This document shows, piece after piece, positions 56,490 through 64,000 of a stretch of DNA of 64,000 nt. The translations under genes were made by a program, and so were the position numbers. Source of the DNA: Meghimatium bilineatum (lineage: Eukaryota > Mollusca > Gastropoda > Stylommatophora > Philomycidae); contig CM067317.1 in NCBI GenBank assembly GCA_034231615.1, positions 14,398,022 to 14,462,021 of the forward strand. Reading direction: 5' to 3'. Within the stretch, counting starts at the first letter, position 1; the number at the start of each line of letters is the position of its first letter. The notes under the pieces are model-generated. The model was not told where the DNA came from. It did no database searches and was given only the letters and a program-made list of their open reading frames with translations.

Positions 56490-57050
56490 TTCTGTGGAAT
56501 GTAATGTATCTAATCCATCGGATTATTCATCTGTGGAATGTAATGTATCTAATCCATCGGATTATTCATCTGTGGAATATAATGTATCTAATCCATCGGA
56601 TTATTCATCTGTGGAATGTAATGTATCTAATCCATCGGATTATTCATCTGTGGAATATAATGTATCTAATCCATCGGATTATTCATCTGTGGAATGTAAT
56701 GTATCTAATCCATCGGATTATTCATCTGTGGAATATAATGTATCTTCTTCTTTTCTTCTTCAGCGTTCATTCTCAAACTCCGACTGGATTTCTCTTGTAA
56801 CAAGACAATGGTCCTACAAGATTTCCAGTTGAATATAGTCCAGAGAATGGAAATGCGTTGTGTTGCCGTTTTATTTGCGCCAGTGGCCCAACACATCCGT
56901 CTTCGGTGGTATAATGTATCTAATCCATCGGATTATTCATCTGTGGAATATAATGTATCTAATCCATCGGATTATTCATCTGTGGAATGTAATGTATCTA
57001 ATCCATCGGATTATTCATCTGTGTAATGTAATTATCTAATCCATCGGATT
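56490..57050. repeat. 39-bp minisatellite split by a SINE
   Basis: Units CTAATCCATCGGATTATTCA with TCTGTGGAATGTAATGTAT run 56490-56745 and resume 56911-57050. GGAATGTAATG and GGAATATAATG units alternate regularly, implying a 78-base higher-order unit. The interruption is the SINE at 56746-56910. Confidence 0.96.
56746..56910 (-). mobile_element. SINE type A inserted in a minisatellite
   Basis: Reverse-oriented copy with tail TCTTCTTTTCTTCTTCAGCG, GAATGGAAATGCGTTGTGTT and CATCCGTCTTCGG. ATAATGTATCT is present on both sides (56735-56745 and 56911-56921), as expected of a target duplication, although the array itself supplies this word. Confidence 0.92.
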
Positions 57051-57179
57051 ATTCATCTGCTTAACTGTCAGTGTCTATCCGTGTTTGTCCTTCCATCAGT
57101 CTGCCTGTCTATCTGAGTTCCCTCCTTCATGAAGACATAACTACGGCTTTGCTAATAGTTCTTGTAAACTTTTCATTCC

Positions 57180-57428
57180 TCACATAATCTCTTCATTCCT
57201 CACATAATCTCTTCATTCCTCACAAGATTTCATTTCCCACATGATGTCTTCAGTCCTCACATATTCTCTTCAGTCCTCGCATATTCTCTTCAGTCCTCAC
57301 ATATTCTCTTCAGTCCTCGCATATTCTCTTCAGTCCTCGCATATTCTCTTCAGTCCTCACATATTCTCTTCAGTCCTCGCATATTCTCTTCAGTCCTCGC
57401 ATATTCTCTTCAGTCCTCACATCATCTC
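57180..57428. repeat. 20-bp minisatellite
   Basis: About 12 units, first CATAATCTCTTCATTCCTCA-like and then the regular TCACATATTCTCTTCAGTCC, with TCGCATATT units in a repeating three-unit order. Confidence 0.95.
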
Positions 57429-57860
57429 GGCATTTCTCAAACTTCTGACATTGATAAAACAATGTTGATATGAACATTTAATTTATGAGTTGTTTTTTAG
57501 TTTCCATTAGTATAAATATGTTTTTCAAGATTGGCGAAATCTCATAATTTACGCAGCAACTTTCACTGTAATTATCCCTAATGACAACCTAGCTTCATAA
57601 GAGTAGGAGGTCACATTACGATGAACAAGTAATTAATATATAGGGATACCGTAATATGAATTTCCATAATTATGTGTCTGTTTATTTATGATAAATAAGA
57701 GCAGATGTTTCGGCATACATCGCCTTAATGTCACAACAGTACATGGTCTAGTTACATTGCCTTTAATTAGACGAAGATTTGAAACGTGTATATGCAAAAA
57801 AACGTGTCAGAACGAGAGTTTATGCGGGGACAGTCCTGTTTTGTGGGCGTCAATTAGTTT
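57429..57860. other. unassigned
   Basis: No recognised feature. Confidence 0.4.
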
Positions 57861-57864
57861 ATAG

Positions 57865-58043
57865 CAGCGGTTCTCAATATGTTGTGGTCCGTGGCTACTA
57901 TAAATTGTGTTGCTTATTGTTCAATTAGTTAATTTCCTGTGGTCCGCTGAATGGGCCTGTGAAATTATAAAATTGTGTTTCGTGGACCGTCTACAATTTC
58001 CGTGGCTTCCAGGCGGTCATACGACTCACATTGAGAAGAACTG
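57865..58043. mobile_element. short hAT-like MITE
   Basis: The left end CAGCGGTTCTCAATATG and right end CATTGAGAAGAACTG are imperfect inverted repeats of the CAGNGGTTCTCAA hAT type, 179 bases apart. A convincing 8-base target duplication is not visible (four of eight positions agree), so it is old or the edges differ. Confidence 0.7.
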
Positions 58044-58109
58044 GATTGGAAGATTCGTCTCTCCTGATTTCTTGTACTCATTTTCCGTGAATTCTCAACA
58101 TTAAGACTA

Positions 58110-58345
58110 TCAAAATGTAGTTCGGAGTCTCAAACTTATGCGTTGTGTCATGGTTTACAGTTTTGCTCCGATATTATTATCTTTCGACCTGACACATCCG
58201 ATTTCAGTATGCTTTCTGGATCTCATTGATCCTTTGTTGTATGGGACAGCAAACTCCATCTTCAAAAGCTCATTAGTCGCCTCTTATGGCATGCATTGCA
58301 GGTAATAGTATCCTTATTCAATCCTTTTTTTGTTTCTGGCCCCGA
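58110..58345 (-). mobile_element. SINE type B, diverged
   Basis: In reverse: GTTGTGTCATGGTTTACAGT, CGACCTGACACATCCGATTT, GTATGGGACAGCAAACTCCA, CGCCTCTTATGGCATGCATT and GGCCCCGACAACA. Tail lost. Confidence 0.82.
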
Positions 58346-58434
58346 CAACACGCTGGCGGAAACCGTCTCTTTGGATGTGAACAATTGCCCCCTCCCCCAT
58401 AAAAGTGATATGCTCTTTGTTGTTTTTCCCTCTT

Positions 58435-58695
58435 TGGCGGAGATCCACAAATTTTTACCCTCTAAGGCGGAGAACCACAACTTTTCTCTAAGGCGGAGAG
58501 CCACATTTTTTACCCTCTAAAGCGGAAATCCACAAATTTGTACCCCCTAAGGCGGAAATCCACAAATTTGTACCCTCTAAGGCGGAAATCCACACATTTG
58601 TACCCTCTAAGGCGGAGATTGACATTTTTTTATCCTCTAAGGCGGAGATTGACAATGTTTTACCCTCTAAGGCGGAGAGCCACAATTTTTTACGC
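58435..58695. repeat. 30-bp minisatellite, eight copies
   Basis: Units AAGGCGGAGATCCACAAATT followed by TTTACCCTCT, with GAAATCCAC and GAGATTGAC variants. The array starts about 90 bases after the head of the SINE B. Confidence 0.95.
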
Positions 58696-58849
58696 GGAGG
58701 ACACTACTATCCGTTCTTATTCGATGTGAGCAAGTTTCCTCTACTCTAAACAGGGTATATTCGTGAACATTGACAGTACTATACGACATTTAAACAGAAA
58801 GTAAACATGAAAGGCTGATTTTTGACTATTTCCGTGAATTTCTTTGGTC

Positions 58850-58975
58850 GGTCATGGCTTTCTTTGGGCATGCGACTCCAAGTATGTAAATAGTGATCAA
58901 CGAAAAACACCGACATTATCAGAAACGTAACGTATGAAGTCGTGTTTATTTTCTGTTCAGAGGTCTATACTGTAT
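58850..58975. mobile_element. fragment of the foldback element family
   Basis: CGACTCCAAGTATGTAAATA, GTGATCAACGAAAAACACCG and GTATGAAGTCGTGTTTATTT match the right arm at 43795-43885. Confidence 0.65.
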
Positions 58976-59335
58976 ATCGGTCTGGTCTATTGCAGCGAGA
59001 CTGTTGGGGCGTAGCCTTGTGTTGTTCTTCAAACACAAAGAACTTCGTGGAAGCACGAAAATTTTTTTTAAAAACAAGTACAATGTACCTCTTGCTGTGA
59101 GATACGTAGCTGTCAACCGCGGGCATTAATCACATTTAGTTATATCATTGTTTTATAATATTAAACAGTAATATAGGTTGCGATTCGGCGAGCCACAACC
59201 TCCGATGTACATTTACTTATTGTTTGTTTACTTATGGTTTTGCCTCATTCAACCTAGGACTGATGTCCATGTCGGTTATATCATGACGTACCGAGGTACA
59301 TGGTCTTAGCTGTAGCTATGTGTATCCTTCTTGGG
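58976..59335. other. unassigned
   Basis: No recognised feature. Confidence 0.4.
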
Positions 59336-59339
59336 TGCA

Positions 59340-59850
59340 CAAGCCATACAGCAATGTGAAACGATGTGGTTTTCTCATGGTCATTCTAATGTGACGCAAG
59401 ATAGAAAAGTTCATGCTAAGAAAAGAATGGTGGGACTTATTGAACAACTCAGTTGTCCAAAGCATTACATGGATATTCTGCCCTGGTCATGCTGGGGTCA
59501 GAGGAAACGAGAGAGCCGACTTACTGGCAGGCAATGCGGCGATAGACGGCACATTGCTGAGAAGAGATAAAGCAGATTTAATGAAGGCAGTAATAAATTC
59601 ATTTCAAGATGCAGATGATGTCAATGAGATTGAGAACGTACACATACAGAGAATGTTAGAAATGGGAGTATTCAGAGGTGAGGGGAGGAAAAGTAATTTT
59701 TTTGGAAAGTCCCGAAGATCACACAATCAACACCTGACCGGAACTATGAGTCTACATACACTGGGATGGCCGCTGGAGCGGAGGGCGGAGCACTTATGGG
59801 AATGTCCCGCGTGCTGTGAAGCCAGTTTCTAATCAAGAATCAAGAATGCT
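59340..59850 (+). mobile_element. LINE 3' part with RNase H domain, best copy
   Basis: The open frame from 59413 reads WDLLNNSVVQSITWIFCPGH and AGVRGNERADLLAGNA, the last RNase H block with its catalytic Asp. There follow LLRRDKADLMKAVINSF, LEMGVFRGEGRKSNFFGKSR, NQHLTGTMSLHTLGWPLERR and AEHLWECPACCEASF. The earlier RNase H part (59340-59412) is in another frame. The 3' end is TTTCTAATCAAGAATCAAGA. It belongs to the I/Nimb-like RNase H LINEs and is the reference for 16890, 37020 and 49305. Confidence 0.88.
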
Positions 59851-59869
59851 TTTTCCTGGTCTATGATAA

Positions 59870-60060
59870 TTGTGTTTAGTTCTCATATTCTAGTGATTTT
59901 TCACTTAGTTGTCTCAAGGAAAAAAGAGCATCTGTACAACTTACTCCTTTCCTGAATCCAAACTGGGAGATCAACTGTGAACCATCAAGTGTTATGCTTA
60001 AAGATGAATTTTTAGAATCTTGATTAAAAATGAAGATACGAATTCGTGGCTGAAATTTGA
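59870..60060 (-). mobile_element. LINE reverse transcriptase fragment
   Basis: The minus strand reads SQFGFRKGVSCTDALFSLRQ and LSEKSLEYEN, then a degraded FIDQEKAF. This is the QFGFRKG..T.DAIF block upstream of the catalytic RT motif. It is interrupted at 60062 by a SINE and may continue beyond 60217. Confidence 0.75.
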
Positions 60061-60061
60061 T

Positions 60062-60207
60062 CTTCTTCTTCTTCAGCGTTCATTCTCACACTCCCGCTGA
60101 ATCTCCCTTGTAGTAGGACCTCCAGCAGAGTGTAGTCCAGAGAATGGAAATGCGTTGTGTTACCGTTTTATTTGCAGCAATGGCTCGACACATCGGTCTT
60201 CGACAGA
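60062..60207 (-). mobile_element. SINE type A with 10-bp target duplication
   Basis: Reverse copy with tail CTTCTTCTTCTTCAGCG and core AATGGAAATGCGTTGTGTTA. GAAATTTGAT flanks it on both sides (60052-60061 and 60208-60217), an exact 10-base target duplication. Confidence 0.94.
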
Positions 60208-60309
60208 GAAATTTGATAAAATCTGCAAGTTGAAAAGAAAGTGAACCCTAGTCGTTGCGAAATGGTCTGATCAGATTGAAATCTTGTGTTAAAACCTTTA
60301 TTTTTTTAT

Positions 60310-60425
60310 TTTTTTTTAAAGATCTGTGTCGGTAGTCATCTACGAGAGAAATGTGATTTCAAAGATTTTTTTCTGGCAGTTATCTACGAGAGAAATGTGA
60401 TTTTACATATTTATCTTGATAGTTA
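60310..60425. repeat. ~50-bp duplication
   Basis: ATCTACGAGAGAAATGTGAT occurs twice with similar flanks (GGTAGTCATC and GGCAGTTATC). Confidence 0.85.
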
Positions 60426-60685
60426 GCAATGGATTTGATGCGATAATAATGTGAGTTCTATTAATTTAGTTCTCCAATTTGTTTAGGAACCGGATAGGGG
60501 AGCAAGTAACTGAGCTATGCATGTGGTAAAGGATGACTATTAAAGAATTTGACAATTTGGCTGTCCTTCCTCGTGCAAAAAATGACCCATAATTCATTCT
60601 GAAGCGGTAAAGTGTAACACAATGCATTATGAATTCATGCACACATCAATCACGTGTGTACGAATATAAGTAATTCCATTACGAA
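60426..60685. other. unassigned
   Basis: No recognised feature. Confidence 0.4.
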
Positions 60686-60840
60686 ATCATGAACACATCA
60701 CTCAGGTGTGTGGGAATATAACACAGGTATAGCAGGTGTGTGGGAATGTAACACAGGTATAGCAGGTGTGTGGGAATGTAACACAGGTATAACAGGTGTG
60801 TGGGAATGTAACACAGGTATAGCAGGTGTGTGGGAATGAA
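60686..60840. repeat. 30-bp minisatellite, five copies
   Basis: Units AACACAGGTATAGCAGGTGT plus GTGGGAATGT; nearly identical. Confidence 0.95.
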
Positions 60841-61116
60841 AATAGAAGGAGAAGAAGAGCACGTAAAAGATCTGGGTTAACAGTTAACTCTGAAATTCAC
60901 ATGAGTGTACTGTGAGACCGTGTGTATTCCTAGTGTATCCCTAGATATCTAGTTAGTTTAACTAGATATCAAATATTTACTCAAAACAGAAACAATAAAC
61001 AGCCTGGTACTAGCCAGACAAACACTTATAGACATTACATATCAGTCTGTATAATAAGCAGTTACAATCTCTGTATCCAGGTTAATGTATGACGTGCTAA
61101 CTACGAGTATTTCATG
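60841..61116. other. unassigned
   Basis: No recognised feature. Confidence 0.4.
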
Positions 61117-61635
61117 CAGTGGTTCTCATAATGAGTTCTTCGTGGTCCACTTTCATGTTAAATTTGTCTCCGATGCCACCAAGGAACTTTTATAAATTAC
61201 GTCAACAGTTAGGGGAAAAGGAGGAGAGTCGGAAACATTTTGACAAAGTGGGAAAGGGGTGTTTGGCATATGTTGGTCAACAAAACTGTTTTATCTACAT
61301 CAATGAAATTGTTGGAATTGGAAGCAATTTACCTCATAATGTGGAACACGACGTAATGTTTCTTATAAAATATTCTGTAGTATTTCGGGGAGGGAATGAT
61401 TGAATATTTTGCAATAATTAAACAGGGGTGTGATTTCCTGAATTCTTGACTTTTTTTATTAAGGAGGGGGGGGGGGGGGATTGGATAGGCAATTATAAAA
61501 AAATGTTGATGTATTTATGTATAGCAGTCCCACTATCAGACTTAGAATAGCGTCTTTTTTCACGGATTTTTTTTTTGCCAGTGGAATAATGTTTCTAGTA
61601 AAATTGATGGTTCGGTGTTATTGTTATTTGTTATG

Positions 61636-61697
<62 letters not shown>

Positions 61698-62035
61698 GAG
61701 CATATAACATATACTTTCTCAGAAACTAGGCATGTTTGTGTCTTCCAATTGTCAATTTTCTTTAGGAGCAGAGTGTCTCCTATTTCTTGATGCATTTGGG
61801 AAGGGAGAGAGGAAGAGTGTAGACAAACCTAAACTTCGGTGCACATATTCTGACAGTATAAAAACGGTATATTGTATTTATCTTGGCTGATCCATCAGAT
61901 ATGAATTTAAGTTGTACATAATTTGTGCATAACGCCAGAAAAAAAAACTACGGATCAATCACAGTTCAGTCAACTGGTGTGACAAGCTGTGTGGCCCTAT
62001 AATTCTGGTGATGTAGCTCTTGTTGAGAATCGCTG
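61117..62035. mobile_element. non-autonomous hAT-like element
   Basis: Left end CAGTGGTTCTCATAATGAG and right end TCTTGTTGAGAATCGCTG are imperfect inverted repeats of the same hAT type as 57865. The flanking 8-mers ATTTCATG (61109) and GTTTCACG (62036) agree at six of eight positions. The interior (919 bases in total) contains a (TA)n run and no transposase that I recognise. Confidence 0.65.
61639..61696. repeat. (TA)n microsatellite
   Basis: Pure TA run of about 28 repeats, inside the hAT-like element. Confidence 0.97.
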
Positions 62036-62139
62036 GTTTCACGAATCTGCTTTAACTAACAATGTTCACATAGAACCAGCGTCTCGTGAGTCTCCATGGA
62101 AACGGGAATCAGAGACCATTCGTATAATAATGGGTTTTT

Positions 62140-62412
62140 TAAATCACCTTTGGGCGTGGTCACTGCCTAACTGACAAGATAATCACCTTTGTGCGTGGTC
62201 ACTGCCTAACGGACAAGATAATCACATTTGAGCGTGGTCACTGCCTAATTGACAAGATAATCACCTTTGGGCGTGGTCACTGCCCAACTGACAAGATAAT
62301 CACCTTTGGGCGTGGTCACTGCCTAACTGACAAGTTAATCACCTTTGGGCGTGGTCACTGCCTAACTGACATTGATAATCACATTTGGGCGTGGTCACTG
62401 CCTAACTGACAA
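62140..62412. repeat. 39-bp minisatellite, seven copies
   Basis: Units TTTGGGCGTGGTCACTGCCT followed by AACTGACAAGATAATCACC. It starts about 100 bases after the end of the hAT-like element. Confidence 0.96.
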
Positions 62413-62489
62413 AATAATCTTTACACTGCCAGTGAGAACATTTCCTTAAGGTAAATATTGTAGTCACCGTGACTGTCGTTTCTCTTGCT

Positions 62490-62493
62490 CTTG

Positions 62494-62546
<53 letters not shown>
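62490..62546. repeat. (TC)n(TA)n compound microsatellite
   Basis: CT run followed by TA run, as at 19378-19449. Confidence 0.95.
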
Positions 62547-62548
<2 letters not shown>

Positions 62549-62729
62549 CACTCTCTCTTTCTCTGTGTGTGTTTGGAAATCTGGAGTGAATATGTAACAC
62601 AATACGTAGAGTATGTAAATAAATTAACCTCAACATTGGGGAGGGGTGAATAGAAGGGTCCTACAATTTTTGACAGGAACTAACGAAAAGTTCAAGTGAA
62701 CAGGAACTACATAGACTAATAAATCAAGT

Positions 62730-63215
62730 CAATAATTCTATTAAAGAATATCAACTAAATATAAACTATAAATATAATCTCAGACACATAGTCACAAATG
62801 ATTGCAGATGTGAAACAGAAATTAAAAAACGAATAGGAATGACCGAAAGTACTTTAAAAGAAAAAAAATAACAACTAAACAAATTACAAACAAGTTAAAA
62901 ATGATAATTGTAAAATGTTACATCTATTCCATATTAATGTATGACTCAGAAACGGATAATAAAAAAATTAACATCACTTATTATAAAGAAAGAATTATTG
63001 AACGAAATAAAGATTAAACAAAATATTGTGGACATATAGACATAGACATGACACTTATTGAAGACTTATTGCGAGCAACATAGAAACAGACATACATGTG
63101 GGAAAATAATATCGCGAGATGGACAACTATCAGTCTAGCAGAGTGCACCACTAAGACAATAGACAAGATGTTTCAGCTAACATTCGTTGCGGAGACCACA
63201 CTTCGTGATGATGAG
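62730..63215 (+). mobile_element. degraded LINE 3' fragment
   Basis: Broken frames give NYKYNLRHIVTNDCRCETEI then KKRIGMTESTLK, a YS.LMYD.ETDN remnant, and finally ITRWTTISLAECTTKTIDK-like text ending at GATGATGAG. It matches 28854-29345 and adds the upstream block that copy lacks, so both belong to one family. It is older than 28854. Confidence 0.8.
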
Positions 63216-64000
63216 GGAAAAGTATGTGTTATTATTGATTTCTACCACATGATTTTATGAGAAATAGGGCTCTTGTATCCATGTCTTCAGTGAAAAGATT
63301 CAGCGTGATTTTCATTGGTTATTATGATTATACTTTGCGTGACAATTGATAAAAATCAAGAAAATAGGCAAATTATAATTCGTTCCATATTCATGATATG
63401 ATTTGAGAATATTCATATTCATATTGAGATTAATTTTCACGAAAATTACCTGATGCATAGCAACCATATGTTGCAGTTAGTCTTATACACATACACAGCA
63501 CCACCTTAGGAATTCATATTTTACAAACTGATAGGTAGATTGGAAATTGAAGAAAACGTTTTTGTGTTTTTTTTTGCTGAGTGAGCAAATACTCACTTTA
63601 GCTATGAGCTGGTAGTTTAATAGTCCGTGGACTATCCATAGACATGAATAGTCCATGGACAAATGCGTAGGTCCTCCTCGGGTAAGTAACCGAGGTGACA
63701 CCACTCAAACGCGTGTCGCTTTCTGTCTCAAAGACATGGCTGTGTTTAGAGGGTTTATGAATGCATGTTTAGTTCGCGAAGGGATGCACTCCAGTGTGCC
63801 TGTATCCCAGGAGCTTCACGTTCTGTCAGAAATGCAGAATATACGTCTAGGCGAACTAGTTCATCTTTCTTCAGTTCAATCTGCTGACCCATTGTAGTGA
63901 TTGCACACCTATCATACTCCGCCACCTAGAAGTCTACCACAAAAGGACAAAAGTGATCTGCATTCCTCTGTCATTCACAGGGACCATTTGACAGAAGACA
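63216..64000. other. unassigned to window end
   Basis: No recognised gene. 63615-63665 contains a small inverted repeat (TAGTCCGTGGACTA and TAGTCCATGGAC). An 80-codon plus-strand ORF (63655-63897) has no family motif. Confidence 0.4.

Noticed and set aside
59331-59570. 79-codon ORF at 59331
   Set aside because: It partly reads the RNase H LINE in a neighbouring frame; the correct frame is the one from 59413.

Overview
This window looks like intergenic DNA from an animal genome, AT-rich and built almost wholly from repeats. I found no exon of a recognisable host gene, no rRNA and no functional tRNA. The mix is: APE-type and RNase H-bearing LINEs, tRNA-derived SINEs with (GAA)n tails, Tc1/mariner and hAT DNA transposons, and very many minisatellites and microsatellites. 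That mix fits an invertebrate, perhaps a lophotrochozoan such as a mollusc, but the sequence alone does not settle the species. No LTR retrovirus, Polinton or other capsid-bearing element was recognised.

Layout. 1-1237 is a 27-bp satellite cut by the window edge; 1719-2085 is a 15-bp minisatellite; 3447-4023 is a 68-bp array with a 267-bp higher-order repeat. 4270-7600 (minus) is the best-preserved element, a nearly complete endonuclease-reverse transcriptase LINE whose single long ORF is broken only by two 2-bp slippages in GA runs. 7840-8196 is a tRNA-SINE split by a second SINE with an 8-bp target duplication. 8215-9948 is a complete but degenerate mariner-like transposon with ~65-bp inverted ends, flanking TA and a transposase pseudogene. 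From 10.5 to 33 kb come many 3' LINE pieces on both strands, among them two RNase H domains (11.34-12.06 and 29.46-30.26 kb), RT pieces at 16.2 and 27.2-28.5 kb, a hAT MITE at 13449-13929, a second at 33234-33405 with a perfect 8-bp target duplication, and arrays at 12.7-13.2, 20.3-20.8, 22.9-23.65, 24.2-24.4 and 25.1-25.3 kb. From 33 to 64 kb come more SINEs (two convergent inverted pairs), a candidate 2.2-kb hAT that swallowed a SINE and an RNase H LINE, a Tc1-like fragment, a foldback element family, a 1.2-kb 24-bp satellite, a 740-bp tetranucleotide array, a LINE insertion with an 11-bp target duplication, and a run of 20-39-bp minisatellites.

How the parts relate. There is no operon or pathway here. 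The functional link is parasitic: two SINE families share one 3' module and a (GAA)n tail, so they probably use one LINE's machinery, and at least one LINE family in the window (RNase H type) also ends in GAA repeats. A ~30-bp motif resembling a hammerhead ribozyme core occurs four times in diverged form and is the observation I would check first. Boundaries are read by eye; most are good to within about 10-30 bases.
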